Positions 16,105 through 25,073 of a stretch of DNA of 64,000 nt are shown one piece after another. The notes below the pieces were generated by a model. That model saw only the letters and a program-made list of their open reading frames with translations. It was not told the origin of the DNA and did not search any database. How positions within the stretch are numbered: the stretch's first letter is position 1; every line of letters starts with the position of its first letter. The DNA lies in NCBI RefSeq assembly GCF_018785245.1, contig NZ_WQPL01000007.1, positions 92,029 through 156,028 on the forward strand, read 5' to 3'. Source of the DNA: Collinsella aerofaciens (lineage in GTDB: Bacteria > Actinomycetota > Coriobacteriia > Coriobacteriales > Coriobacteriaceae). The translations under genes and the position numbers were made by a program.

Positions 16105-17997
16105 TTACTGCTGCTTCGGCATCAGCGGATTCTCGCGCGTGAGGAGATTCATAAACTCCTCGCCCGTGATCGTCTCCTTCTTGTACAGATAACGAGCCAG
16201 CTCGTGGAGCTTGAACTTGTTCTCCTTCAGGATCTGCAGAGCGCGGTCGTGCGCATCCTCGATCAGCTTGGCGACAATCGCGTCCACGCGCTCGGCCGTA
16301 CCGGGGGCGCAGGTGAGCGACGTGTCCTGGTTGAGGTACGCATTCTGAACGGTACCGAGCGCCATCATGCCAAACTCGTCGGACATACCAAAGCGCGTCA
16401 CCATATTACGGGCGAGCTTGGTAGCCTGCTCGATGTCGTTGGCGGCGCCGGTCGTCATCTCTCCAAAGATGAGCTCCTCGGCTGCGCGGCCACCGCAATA
16501 GACAGCGAGCTTGTCCAAGACCTCCTGGCGCGTCGTCAGGAAGCGCTCGTCCTCCTCGACCTGCATGGTATAACCAAGAGCACCGCTCGTGCGCGGCACG
16601 ATGGTGATCTTCGTGACCGGCGCAGAGCCCTTCTGGCGAGCGGCAACGATGGCATGGCCGATCTCGTGATAAGAAACGACCTGCTTCTCGTGGTCGGACA
16701 GCACCGTGGACTTACGCTGTTGGCCGGCAATGACGACCTCCACCGACTCCTCGAAGTCGTCCTGGGTTGCACGCTTGCGACCCTCGCGAACGGCACGCAG
16801 GGCGCCCTCGTTGATGATATTGGCCAGGTCGGCGCCCGAGGCACCGGGCGTGGCGCGGGCAATCGCGGTCAGATCGATCGGCGGCTCGGTCTTCACACTC
16901 TTGGCGTGGAGCTCGAGGATGTTCTTACGGCCGGTCAGATCGGGCAACTCGACGGGGATGCGGCGGTCAAAACGACCGGGGCGCAGTAGAGCGGGATCGA
17001 GACTGTCGGGGCGGTTGGTTGCGGCAAGGACAACGATACCCTTGTGGTTATCGAAGCCATCCATCTCGGTCAGCAACTGATTGAGCGTCTGCTCGCGCTC
17101 GTCGTTGCCGCTAAAGCCGCCGCCATCGCGCTTCTTACCGATGGTATCGATCTCATCGATAAAGACGATACACGGGGCCTTTTCCTTGGCCTGCTTAAAC
17201 AGGTCACGAACCTTTGCAGCGCCGCGACCAACAAACATCTCAACGAACTCAGAGCCCGAAATGCTAAAGAACGGAACACCGGCCTCGCCGGCAACAGCCT
17301 TGGCAAGCAGGGTCTTACCGGTACCCGGAGGGCCAACAAGGAGAGCACCGCGCGGCAGCTTGGCGCCGATCTCCTCGTAGCGCTGCGGCTTCTCCAGAAA
17401 GTCGACGACCTCCTTGAGAGACTCCTTGGCCTCTTCCTGGCCAGCGACGTCCTTAAAGGTCACGCCCACGTCCTTGGAGGCAATCACGCGCGCGCCGGAC
17501 TTGCCCAGTCCGCCGCCGCCAAAGCCACCGCCGCCAAAGTTCATCGAAGGACCGTCATCACCCATGGCCTTCTTCATGCGGCGGTTGAGCCACCAGCCGA
17601 TCAGGAAGAAAATCGCCATGGGAAGGATGAGCGTAAGCAGGTAGTAGGTCATCAAACCCGAGTTTTTATCGGGAACGACCGATTCCAGCGAAGCGCCAGA
17701 CTCAAGCACGCGATCGGTAAAGCCCGTATCGTTCGGCACACCGGTCGTCTTATAGGCGATGTTCTCGTCCTCGCCCTTCTTGGTGTAATAAATCGAGTAA
17801 TCGTCCGTGTTGTACTCGACCTTGTCGACACTCTTCTTATCGAGCGCTTTGACAAACGTCGAGTAATCGGTCTTCGTAATCTGCTGCGTGTGACCGATGT
17901 TGGGGAACAGAACGGTCGAGAGCACGAGGTAGACGACGAAGGCGATGAGCACGTAGAGGATCATATTCCGTCTACGCTTGTTGTCATCCATCTCCAT
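16105..17997 (-). CDS. ftsH: ATP-dependent zinc metalloprotease FtsH
   Basis: FtsH is a membrane-anchored AAA+ protease that degrades membrane and short-lived cytosolic proteins. About 630 residues: first span [20 protein letters not shown], an extracytoplasmic domain, second span [18 protein letters not shown], a glycine-rich linker ([14 protein letters not shown]), AAA domain with [19 protein letters not shown] and [12 protein letters not shown], second region of homology [20 protein letters not shown], and zinc protease motif HEIGHAIV with a later Asp-containing helix. The ATG at 17997 is preferred because GGAG lies nine bases before it; an in-frame ATG at 18012 has no such site. A terminator follows the gene. 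Confidence 0.96.
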   Translation of the reverse strand: MEMDDNKRRRNMILYVLIAFVVYLVLSTVLFPNIGHTQQITKTDYSTFVKALDKKSVDKVEYNTDDYSIYYTKKGEDENIAYKTTGVPNDTGFTDRVLESGASLESVVPDKNSGLMTYYLLTLILPMAIFFLIGWWLNRRMKKAMGDDGPSMNFGGGGFGGGGLGKSGARVIASKDVGVTFKDVAGQEEAKESLKEVVDFLEKPQRYEEIGAKLPRGALLVGPPGTGKTLLAKAVAGEAGVPFFSISGSEFVEMFVGRGAAKVRDLFKQAKEKAPCIVFIDEIDTIGKKRDGGGFSGNDEREQTLNQLLTEMDGFDNHKGIVVLAATNRPDSLDPALLRPGRFDRRIPVELPDLTGRKNILELHAKSVKTEPPIDLTAIARATPGASGADLANIINEGALRAVREGRKRATQDDFEESVEVVIAGQQRKSTVLSDHEKQVVSYHEIGHAIVAARQKGSAPVTKITIVPRTSGALGYTMQVEEDERFLTTRQEVLDKLAVYCGGRAAEELIFGEMTTGAANDIEQATKLARNMVTRFGMSDEFGMMALGTVQNAYLNQDTSLTCAPGTAERVDAIVAKLIEDAHDRALQILKENKFKLHELARYLYKKETITGEEFMNLLTRENPLMPKQQ

Positions 17998-18089
17998 CTG
18001 CTTGAACTCCATCTACTGGGGTTGATAATGGTTTCTAGAATACCCAACCCGAGCGACGATAAACCTACGCTGGGCACGAAAGGACAGAG

Positions 18090-18575
18090 ATGGCATCACT
18101 GGAAGTCGGCAAGGTTCAAATCTATACGGGAGACGGCAAGGGCAAGACGACGGCTGCGCTGGGGCTCGCGCTGCGCGCCACGGGCTATGGACTTAACGTG
18201 CTCATGCTTCAGTTTGCCAAGAAGCTGCACTGCGCCGGGCATGATGCGGCGCCCCGTTTGGGTCTGCGCATCGTACAAGCCGACCGCGACACGCCCGAGG
18301 CCTGCGCCGCACAGGTCATGGAGCTCGCACACGAGCAGATTTCGCAAGTTGACGTGCTAATCCTGGATGAGCTAGGAGAAGCCATGCGCCGAGGATTTGT
18401 GGCGCGAGAGGATGTGGAGAGGCTGATTGCGCTGAAGCCCGCCACCACGGAGCTCGTGCTCACCGGACGCGGGCTGCTGCCACTCGCCGACCTTGCTGAC
18501 CTGGTAACCGAAATGCACCCCGTCAAGCACTACTTCGATGAAGGCCTCCTAGCCCGCCAAGGCATCGAATACTAA
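18090..18575 (+). CDS. Corrinoid adenosyltransferase, CobO/BtuR type
   Basis: A 161-residue P-loop enzyme that transfers the adenosyl group from ATP to cob(I)alamin. The N-terminal nucleotide site reads YTGDGKGKTTAALGLALRA (about residues 12-30), a signature of the CobA/CobO/BtuR group, and LILDELGEAMRRGFV is the Walker B-like segment; ELVLTGRGLLPLADLADLVTEM is also typical. It is shorter than the roughly 190 residues of E. coli BtuR, lacking part of the N-terminal helix. The ATG at 18090 follows AAAGGACAG. It is divergent from ftsH and is not linked to other cobalamin genes, so it probably serves salvage of imported corrinoids. Confidence 0.9.
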   Translation: MASLEVGKVQIYTGDGKGKTTAALGLALRATGYGLNVLMLQFAKKLHCAGHDAAPRLGLRIVQADRDTPEACAAQVMELAHEQISQVDVLILDELGEAMRRGFVAREDVERLIALKPATTELVLTGRGLLPLADLADLVTEMHPVKHYFDEGLLARQGIEY

Positions 18576-18589
18576 TTGGTCCGAAGGGG

Positions 18590-18648
18590 ACGGAGAATAA
18601 CGGATCATCGACATCATGACGAAGAGCAATGATCCGTTTTCCTCCGTC
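18590..18648. terminator. Long-stem terminator between converging genes
   Basis: ACGGAG-AATAACGGATCAT (18590-18608) pairs with ATGATCCGTTTTCCTCCGT (18629-18647) leaving a 20-base loop. A third copy of CGGATCAT follows at 18654-18661. It lies between the adenosyltransferase and the MATE gene and can terminate both. Confidence 0.65.
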
Positions 18649-18660
18649 TCATACGGATCA

Positions 18661-20010
18661 TTAGGCAGTAGGGCGGCCGAGCCAGTTGCCGCTGTGGTGG
18701 TAGATGGTGAACATCGTGGCCGTGATGAGCCAGGTTACGGGGTAAACCAACAGCAGGTGCTCAAGAGACGGATCGAACGGCATAATCGCAAACACCCAGA
18801 TCACCCTGAGCACGACAGTGCCAAAAATCGTGAGCAGCATGGGCTGCAAGCTCACGCCGGCACCGCGAATGGAGCCCGACGCGTTCTCGATAATCGAGAA
18901 GATCGCGTAGAACGGCGCGATGAAATGAAGAATCGTCGTGGTGTACGCCGAAATCGAAGCATCGTCGACAAACAAACGCGACAGAGGACCCGAGAACACC
19001 AGGAGCACGGCAGACAGGCCACCAATGAGCATAAACGACAGCACGAGCGACGTGTGATATCCCTTGCGCATGCGCTCGTAATTGCGCGCGCCAAAGTTCT
19101 GCGCCGAGAACGTGGTGATCGATACGCCGAGCGCCTCGGTCACCATCCAGATAATGCCATCCAGGCGCCCAGATAGACCCCAAGCAGTTGTGACATCGGC
19201 GCCAAACGAATTAACCGACACCTGGATCAGCACGTTCGAGATCGAATAGGCAGCCGATTGAAAACCGAGTGGCAGACCACACGAGATCATACTCTTGCAA
19301 ATATCGCGATCGATGCCGAGCTTAGACAGCGAAAGACGCCATGCACCCGGAGCGCGCATCATGCGCAACACGATCATCGTTGCATTGGAGCAAATGGTCA
19401 GCGCCACTGCGATGCCGCAGCCCAGCGCCTCCATATGAAGCACAGCAACGAAGATGACATCCAGCACCGCATTAACAAGGCAGCCGGAAGCGATAATCAC
19501 AGCAGGCCCGCGCGTGTCGCCCACGGCACGCAGCAGTGCGGTTCCCATATTAAGCAGCAGCGCCGCAACCATCGCGGCAAAATAACAGCGAGCATAGGCA
19601 ACGCCCTCGGCAAGTAGCTCGTGCGGCGTGTTCATAAGCACTAGCATGGGTTCAACGAACACTATGCCAAGAATCGAGAAAACGATACCGCCCACTAGCG
19701 CGAGCGTCATGGCCGTATGGACCGAACGACTCAGTCGCTCATCATCGTGCTGGCCAAAATACTGACCGGTAATGACCGCGCAGCCGGCGCCGACGCCAAC
19801 GCAAAAGCCAATGCAGAGCTCGGTGAGCACCATCGTGGCTTGAATGCCACCCAGCGCGAGCTTGCCGCCAAACTGACCGACGATATACGTACCGATAAGC
19901 GTGTAGGCCTGCTGAAAAAACGAACTAAAAAAGATGGGAACGCACAGCGACAGTAATTGCTGCCAAATGACACCTTGCGTTACATCGATAGCCGTAGATT
20001 TCTTAGCCAC
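18661..20010 (-). CDS. MATE family efflux transporter
   Basis: A 449-residue polytopic protein of the multidrug and toxic compound extrusion family, about twelve spans, with family-like segments IFFSSFFQQAYTLIGTYIVGQFGG, GVGAGCAVITGQYFGQHDD, NMGTALLRAVGDTRGPAVII and GLPLGFQSAAYSISNVLIQ. Such pumps export cationic drugs or metabolites in exchange for Na+ or H+. The GTG at 20010 is preferred because GGGGAGGG lies four bases before it and the product then starts VAKKSTAIDVTQGVIW, while the longer frame adds a hydrophobic stretch without a ribosome site. Substrate is unknown. The gene stands alone and converges on the B12 adenosyltransferase. Confidence 0.9.
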   Translation of the reverse strand: MAKKSTAIDVTQGVIWQQLLSLCVPIFFSSFFQQAYTLIGTYIVGQFGGKLALGGIQATMVLTELCIGFCVGVGAGCAVITGQYFGQHDDERLSRSVHTAMTLALVGGIVFSILGIVFVEPMLVLMNTPHELLAEGVAYARCYFAAMVAALLLNMGTALLRAVGDTRGPAVIIASGCLVNAVLDVIFVAVLHMEALGCGIAVALTICSNATMIVLRMMRAPGAWRLSLSKLGIDRDICKSMISCGLPLGFQSAAYSISNVLIQVSVNSFGADVTTAWGLSGRLDGIIWMVTEALGVSITTFSAQNFGARNYERMRKGYHTSLVLSFMLIGGLSAVLLVFSGPLSRLFVDDASISAYTTTILHFIAPFYAIFSIIENASGSIRGAGVSLQPMLLTIFGTVVLRVIWVFAIMPFDPSLEHLLLVYPVTWLITATMFTIYHHSGNWLGRPTA

Positions 20011-20135
20011 ACGCCCTCCCCACACGCATACGTCAAACAGTAAAACAGCAATTAAAAACCAAAGCCAAATCCAGCTTAGCACCGACTGGCGGCGACCGAA
20101 ACACCCCGAATTAGAGCACAGTGCGGAATAACAGC

Positions 20136-21050
20136 CTAGTGATACAAACCCGGCTGGTAGTGATACTCATTGCTCACGTGCGGGCATAGCTGCCAAAAGG
20201 CGACGGCGCTCGCCGCGGCCACGTTGAGCGAATCGACCCCGTGCGCCATCGGAATACGCACCGCGTGGTCACAGCCGGCAATGGTCTTGGCGCCCAAGCC
20301 GGCACCCTCGGTGCCCATAAAAATCGCCAAGCGATCAATCTTCTGCAGCACAGGATCGTCCAGCGACACTGAATCGTCCGTCAACGCCATAGCGGCACAC
20401 GAAAAGCCAGCATCGTGCAGCGCGCTCAGGCCATCATGCGGCCACACACGAGCCTCGCTGCCAATGCGCGTCCACGGCACCTGAAACACGGTGCCCATGC
20501 TCACGCGGGCCGAGCGACGGTACAGCGGGTCGCAGCACGTCGGGCTGACCAAAATACCATCAACGTTCAATGCGGCAGCAGAGCGGAAAATCGCGCCAAC
20601 ATTGGTGTGATCGACAATACCCTCAAGCACGCACACGCGCACCGGACGATCCCCCGCCGCCTCGACGACGCCGCCCAAGAACTCATCAACCGGAATCTGG
20701 CGCGGGCGACGGAACGCCGCCAGCGCGCCGCGCGTCACGTTAAAGCCCGTCAACTGCTCCATAAGCTCCATCGAGGCCACGAACACGGGAACCGGACCCG
20801 CACCTTCGCGAACCGCCAGGCGCTCGAACAGCGGCATCATCTGGTCAAGCCAGCGCTCGCCCAAAAGAAAGCTCACCGGCTCGTATCCGGCGCGAACCGC
20901 ACGCTCGATGACCTTGGCGCTCTCGGCGATAAAGATGCCCTTTTGCGGCTCCAACACGCAGCGCAGCTCGCGCTCGGTCAGGCGCACGTAGGCATCGAGC
21001 CGGTCGTCCTCGAGCGAATCGATTCGCAGAACCTCAACGGCATCAGTCAT
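20136..21050 (-). CDS. SpoU-type (SPOUT) RNA 2'-O-methyltransferase
   Basis: A 304-residue methyltransferase with an N-terminal substrate-binding part (GIFIAESAKVIERAVRAGYEP) and a C-terminal knotted SPOUT domain. The three SPOUT motifs are visible: VDHTNVGAIFRSAAALNVDG, FMGTEGAGLGAKTI and IPMAHGVDSLNVAAASAVAFW. They indicate SAM-dependent 2'-O-methylation of tRNA or rRNA; the exact target is not predictable. The ATG at 21050 gives MTDAVEVLRIDSL; an upstream in-frame ATG at 21083 is possible but would place AAAGAAAGG inside the gene. It follows the thyA-folA pair on the same strand with a 109-base gap and may form its own unit. Confidence 0.88.
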   Translation of the reverse strand: MTDAVEVLRIDSLEDDRLDAYVRLTERELRCVLEPQKGIFIAESAKVIERAVRAGYEPVSFLLGERWLDQMMPLFERLAVREGAGPVPVFVASMELMEQLTGFNVTRGALAAFRRPRQIPVDEFLGGVVEAAGDRPVRVCVLEGIVDHTNVGAIFRSAAALNVDGILVSPTCCDPLYRRSARVSMGTVFQVPWTRIGSEARVWPHDGLSALHDAGFSCAAMALTDDSVSLDDPVLQKIDRLAIFMGTEGAGLGAKTIAGCDHAVRIPMAHGVDSLNVAAASAVAFWQLCPHVSNEYHYQPGLYH

Positions 21051-21159
21051 AGCAGCCAGCCCGCACCTTTCTTTACAGCACATCTATACCAAACGAGGCG
21101 ACGCTAAGCGCCGCCCCATGCATTCAATCAACCCGATGATACCGTTCACACCAGACGAT

Positions 21160-21678
21160 TTACGCCTCAACGCGACGATACGTCACGAACTCATAATCGA
21201 TGCCCTCGTCACCCTCACCGGCGGCAATCGTCGCGACCCCGCTACGCTGCGCAATCTTCCACGCAGGATCGGCTTCCAAATCGGGAAAGTACGTATCCAC
21301 AACATGGACGCAGTGGTTATGCGTGACCTCGGCCTCGACGCAATACGGCAAAAACTGCCGATAGACATCGCCGCCACCGATCACCCAGGCAACGGGCTCA
21401 TCGGCAACCGCGGCGAGCGCCTCGTCGATGCTGTGCACCACGTCGACACCCTCGGGCGCAAAATCCTCGTCGCGCGTAAGCACGATATTGCGGCGGTTCT
21501 TGAGAGGACGCCCGCCGGGAAAACTCAGCAGGGTCTTACGCCCCATAATAACCGGGCAACCTTTGGTGCACGCAACAAAATGGCGCATGTCGGCGCGATT
21601 GGACACTACCATGTCGCCCTCGCACCCAATGCCCCAGTCGTCACACACGGCGACAATGGCAGAAAGCTTACACGTCAT
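21160..21678 (-). CDS. folA: Dihydrofolate reductase
   Basis: A 172-residue enzyme that reduces dihydrofolate to tetrahydrofolate with NADPH. Recognised by LSAIVAVCDDWGIGCEGDM at the N-terminus (substrate and cofactor loop), VIMGRKTLLSFPGGRPLKNRRNIVLTRD in the middle, and WVIGGGDVYRQFLPYC with the glycine motif of the NADPH site. The ATG at 21678 has AGGTGG five bases before it, located just after the thyA stop, so folA follows thyA by nine bases. The pairing makes sense because thymidylate synthase yields the dihydrofolate that this enzyme recycles. Confidence 0.95.
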   Translation of the reverse strand: MTCKLSAIVAVCDDWGIGCEGDMVVSNRADMRHFVACTKGCPVIMGRKTLLSFPGGRPLKNRRNIVLTRDEDFAPEGVDVVHSIDEALAAVADEPVAWVIGGGDVYRQFLPYCVEAEVTHNHCVHVVDTYFPDLEADPAWKIAQRSGVATIAAGEGDEGIDYEFVTYRRVEA

Positions 21679-21687
21679 GAGTGCCAC

Positions 21688-22536
21688 CTACACCGCAATG
21701 GGGATGTTCTTGACCTGCGGACCGTGCTCGTAGCCCTCCACGATCAGGTCATCGGTCGTAAACGCATAGAAATCGTGCACGTCGGGGTTCAGCGTTACCT
21801 TGGGCGCCGCAAACTGCGGGCGCTCGATAAGCTCACGGACGATATCGACGTGGCGGTCGTAAATGTGGGCATCGGCAATCACATGCAGCAGCTCACCCGG
21901 AATCATATCGACCGACTGTGCGACCATCATCAGCAAGATGGCGTACTGGCACACATTCCAGTTGTTCGCGGCCAAAATGTCCTGGCTGCGCTGGTTGAGA
22001 ATCATATTGAGCGTTGGCTTGTCGTCCTGCGGACGCTGCGTCACGTTATACGTCACGCTGTACGCGCACGGATACAGGTGCATCTCGGACAAGTCGCTGA
22101 ACACATAGGTATTCGTCATAATGCGACGGCTATACGGCGTGTTCTTGAGGTCGTACAGCACGCGGTCCATCTGGTCGAAATCGCCCTCGGCATAATGGCT
22201 TTTCTGGCCAATTTGGTACCCGTAGGCCTTGCCGATGGAGCCAGTCTCGTCGGTCCACTCGTCCCAAATATGGCTATTAAGATCGTGGACGTTATTAGAC
22301 TTCTTTTGATAGATCCACAGGATCTCGTCCATCGCAGACTTAAGAGCCGTGCGGCGCAGCGTAAGCGCAGGGAACTCTTCGCGCAGGTCGTAGCGCGCCG
22401 TGACGCCAAAGTTTTTAATGGTATAGGCAGGGGTGCCGTCCTCCCACACCGGGCGGACCTTTTGGCCCTCGGTCGTGGTGCCATGGTCCAAGATATCGCG
22501 GCACATGGTTACAAACTGTTGATCAGCTTTGCTCAT
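21688..22536 (-). CDS. thyA: Thymidylate synthase
   Basis: A 282-residue enzyme making dTMP from dUMP and methylenetetrahydrofolate. The catalytic cysteine is C157 in HLYPCAYSVTYNVT; LNQRSQDILAANNWNVCQYA and LLHVIADAHIYDRH are the dUMP and folate binding parts. The ATG at 22536 follows a strong AGGAGG site at four bases; the open frame extends another 105 codons upstream but crosses the palindromic operators of the divergent gene and is not coding. It is the first gene of the thyA-folA pair. The sequence YSVTYNV and W-D-E-W near residue 91 are somewhat divergent from the E. coli enzyme but all key residues seen are kept. Confidence 0.96.
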   Translation of the reverse strand: MSKADQQFVTMCRDILDHGTTTEGQKVRPVWEDGTPAYTIKNFGVTARYDLREEFPALTLRRTALKSAMDEILWIYQKKSNNVHDLNSHIWDEWTDETGSIGKAYGYQIGQKSHYAEGDFDQMDRVLYDLKNTPYSRRIMTNTYVFSDLSEMHLYPCAYSVTYNVTQRPQDDKPTLNMILNQRSQDILAANNWNVCQYAILLMMVAQSVDMIPGELLHVIADAHIYDRHVDIVRELIERPQFAAPKVTLNPDVHDFYAFTTDDLIVEGYEHGPQVKNIPIAV

Positions 22537-22623
22537 TGACCCTCCTGTCAGTCGCCTACAAGCGAGATTCATTGTAGCCCAGGCGCACGCGGCCCCACAG
22601 CCCAAACATAAGCCCTCATTTTC

Positions 22624-22688
22624 TGACATATGACGGAAATTCCTTGCGCAAATCCGCACGTTCGATATTCTATTGTTGACATATGTCA
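22624..22688 (+). promoter_or_regulatory. Promoter with flanking TGACATATGTCA operators
   Basis: A perfect 12-bp palindrome TGACATATGTCA is at 22677-22688 and a near copy TGACATATGAC at 22624-22634. Between them lies a promoter-like pair TTGCGC (22644-22649) and TATTCT (22666-22671) 16 bases apart. The palindromes flank the promoter of the DUF134 fusion gene and may be sites for its own helix-turn-helix domain. Confidence 0.55.
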
Positions 22689-22702
22689 GATTTGGAGAGT
22701 GC

Positions 22703-23467
22703 ATGGCAGGAAGACGCGAAAAATTGCGCCGCGTCGGGATCATCCCCGAATATCGCGGTTTTACCCCCGATGGCCTGGCGAGCGGAGACGCTATCGATAT
22801 GACAGTCGACGAGCTCGAGGTCTTGCGCCTATGCGACCTGGAAGGCTTCAATCAGGAGGAAGTCGCCCAGTGCATGGGCATTGCCCGCGCCACGGTGGCG
22901 GCAATCTGCAGCCGCGCGCATCGCAAGGTGGCAAACGCGCTGGTCAATGGACGGGCGATCGTCATCGAAGGCGGAAACATCGCGTACTCCCCCATCACCA
23001 CGACAACGGCCGCATGGCCAGCAAAGGAGGCTGACACCATGAGGGTGGCAACGACGTACGACAACGGCAACATCTTTATGCACTTTGGCCGCAGCGAACA
23101 GTTCAAGATCTATGACATCCAGGATGACAAGGTGCTCAACGAGCAGGTCGTAGGCACCGGTGGCACCGGCCACGGCGCCTTGGCGGGCCTGCTTGCCAAC
23201 GGTGGCGTTGACACGCTCATCTGCGGCGGCATCGGCGGTGGCGCTATCAACGCGCTTGCTCAAGCCGGCATCACGGTATACGCAGGCGCCCAGGGCAGCT
23301 GCGATGCGTGCGTCGAGGCCCTTATCGCCGGCACGCTCGCACAGAACGGCGAGGCCACGTGCGGCTGCCACGGCCATGACCACGAGCACGCACATGAGCA
23401 TGGCGAGTCCTGTGGTTGTCACGGCCATCACGAGCACGAGGGCCACGAGGGCTGCGGCTGCCACTAG
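22703..23467 (+). CDS. DUF134 regulator fused to a NifX/NifB-type dinitrogenase cofactor domain
   Basis: A 254-residue fusion. Residues 1-90 match DUF134, a helix-turn-helix family (MTVDELEVLRLCDLEGFNQEE, ARATVAAICSRAHRKVANAL). After a linker, residues about 112-215 match the dinitrogenase iron-molybdenum cofactor binding fold (MRVATTYDNGNIFMHFGRSE, GGIGGGAINALAQAGITVYA). The tail from about 218 is rich in Cys and His (CGCHGHDHEHAHEHGES onward) and is likely to bind metal. Such proteins occur in anaerobes without nitrogenase, where they may handle Fe-S or other metals. The ATG at 22703 follows TTGGAGAG. Palindromes upstream suggest autoregulation. Confidence 0.86.
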   Translation: MAGRREKLRRVGIIPEYRGFTPDGLASGDAIDMTVDELEVLRLCDLEGFNQEEVAQCMGIARATVAAICSRAHRKVANALVNGRAIVIEGGNIAYSPITTTTAAWPAKEADTMRVATTYDNGNIFMHFGRSEQFKIYDIQDDKVLNEQVVGTGGTGHGALAGLLANGGVDTLICGGIGGGAINALAQAGITVYAGAQGSCDACVEALIAGTLAQNGEATCGCHGHDHEHAHEHGESCGCHGHHEHEGHEGCGCH

Positions 23468-23530
23468 CGGCACGGCACCGCAAACTCGGGGCGCGACACA
23501 GAACGCAACCCAACAATCAAAGCCAACAAC

Positions 23531-23562
23531 AAAGGCCACCCGGTAGCTTCCGAGTGGCCTTT
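23531..23562. terminator. Bidirectional terminator between DUF134 fusion and ffh
   Basis: AAAGGCCACCCGG (23531-23543) pairs with CCGAGTGGCCTTT (23550-23562) with one mismatch and a 6-base loop; T and A runs on the two sides suit the converging genes. Confidence 0.8.
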
Positions 23563-23587
23563 GCCATATCAAGCTGGAATTACAGCA

Positions 23588-25063
23588 CTATTTCTTATTA
23601 CGCATCTGCGCTTCCATTTGACGCAGCAGGTCCATATCGGACTTGGGGCCGCCCGTTCCCAGGCCGCCCATGCCGCCCAGCCCCATGGCATCCAAACCGG
23701 GAATATTGGGCATGCGCATCTTTTTGCCCTTCTTACCCTTCTTGCCCTTCTTGCCGCCGGCCTGCGCCTGATTGGCCATCGTGCGCATGCGGCCCATCAT
23801 CTTATTCATCTCGCCCCACTGCTTCATAAGGCTATTGACCTCGGTGGGGGTCACGCCGGCGCCCTTGGCAATGCGGGCACGGCGCTGGCCGTTGATGATG
23901 GAGGGGCGAAGGCGCTCCTCCTTGGTCATCGACATGATGATGGCCTCGTTCTTATCGAAGATACCTTCGTCCAGATTGCCACCCATCCGGTTAAGCGCAC
24001 GCTGGCCACCGGGGAGCATGCCCAGAATGCCCTTCATGCCGCCCATCTTCTTGACGGCCTTCATCTGGTCGAGCATGTCGTTCATGGTGAAGCCCTCGCG
24101 CAGCATGCGCTCGGCAGCCTCGAGCTGCTCGGCGTCGGCCGCCTCCTGGGCCTTCTCAATAATGCCGACAACGTCGCCCATGCCCAAGATTCGCTTGGCC
24201 ATACGATCGGGATAGAACGGCTCCAGCGAATCGGGCTTCTCGCCCATGCTCACGAACTTGATGGGCTTGCCGGTCACCTGGCGCACGGAAAGCGCGCCGC
24301 CGCCACGGGCATCGCCGTCGAGCTTGGAGATGATCACGCCGTCAAAGTCGGTACGCTCGGCGAAGGTCGAGACGACGTTGACAATATCCTGGCCGGTCAT
24401 GGCATCGACGACCATCAGCACCTGATCGGGCTTGACGGCCTTCTTGATGTCCACGGCCTCCTGCATCATCTGCTCGTCGATCTGCAAACGACCGGCGGTA
24501 TCGACGATGACCACGTCACGCAGGTGGTCGACGGCCTCCTGAATGGCGCCCTTGGCGATGTCGACCGGGTGTGCACCGTCGCCTCGGAAGACCGGGACAC
24601 CGATCTCTCCGCCGAGCGTGGCAAGCTGGTCGGCAGCGGCGGGACGGTAGACGTCGCACGCGGCGAGCAGCGGCGAGCGGCCCTGCTTCTTGAGCAGGTA
24701 GGCCAGCTTTACGGCCGCCGTAGTCTTACCGGAGCCCTGCAGGCCCACGAGCATGATGACATTGGGGATGCGGTTGCTAAAGACGAGCTTGCTCTCGGTG
24801 GAGCCGAGCATCTCGGTGAGCTCGTCGAGCACGATCTTGACGACGTTTTGCGCCGGCGACAGCGACTCCATGACCTCGGCGGTCATGCAGCGCTCCTTGG
24901 TCTTGGCGACGAACTCCTTAACGACCTTAAAGTTAACGTCGGCCTCGAGCAGCGCCATGCGAATGTCGCGCATGGCAGAGGTGATATCGGCCTCGGTCAG
25001 CTTGCCCTTGCCGCGCAGGCGGTCAAATGTGTCGTTGAGACGATCGCTCAGGGAATCAAACAC
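23588..25063 (-). CDS. ffh: Signal recognition particle protein Ffh
   Basis: SRP54 homolog of 491 residues, the GTPase that binds signal sequences and 4.5S/6S RNA. The N domain is followed by the G domain with VGLQGSGKTTAAVKLAYLL near 105, CDVYRPAAADQL, VVIVDTAGRLQID and ISKLDGDARGGGALSVR; the C-terminal M domain is methionine- and glycine-rich (MLRQMEAQMRNKK at the end, with GMGGMG repeats and a KKGKKGKKGKK stretch). It lies ten bases downstream of ftsY, its receptor, and that pair follows smc: the classical Gram-positive order smc-ftsY-ffh. Confidence 0.97.
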   Translation of the reverse strand: MFDSLSDRLNDTFDRLRGKGKLTEADITSAMRDIRMALLEADVNFKVVKEFVAKTKERCMTAEVMESLSPAQNVVKIVLDELTEMLGSTESKLVFSNRIPNVIMLVGLQGSGKTTAAVKLAYLLKKQGRSPLLAACDVYRPAAADQLATLGGEIGVPVFRGDGAHPVDIAKGAIQEAVDHLRDVVIVDTAGRLQIDEQMMQEAVDIKKAVKPDQVLMVVDAMTGQDIVNVVSTFAERTDFDGVIISKLDGDARGGGALSVRQVTGKPIKFVSMGEKPDSLEPFYPDRMAKRILGMGDVVGIIEKAQEAADAEQLEAAERMLREGFTMNDMLDQMKAVKKMGGMKGILGMLPGGQRALNRMGGNLDEGIFDKNEAIIMSMTKEERLRPSIINGQRRARIAKGAGVTPTEVNSLMKQWGEMNKMMGRMRTMANQAQAGGKKGKKGKKGKKMRMPNIPGLDAMGLGGMGGLGTGGPKSDMDLLRQMEAQMRNKK

Positions 25064-25073
25064 TAGTCACTCC

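Noticed and set aside
21097-21115. Terminator after folA
   Set aside because: The GGCGACGCT/AGCGCCGCC repeat has no loop, a mismatch and no T run; too weak to call.
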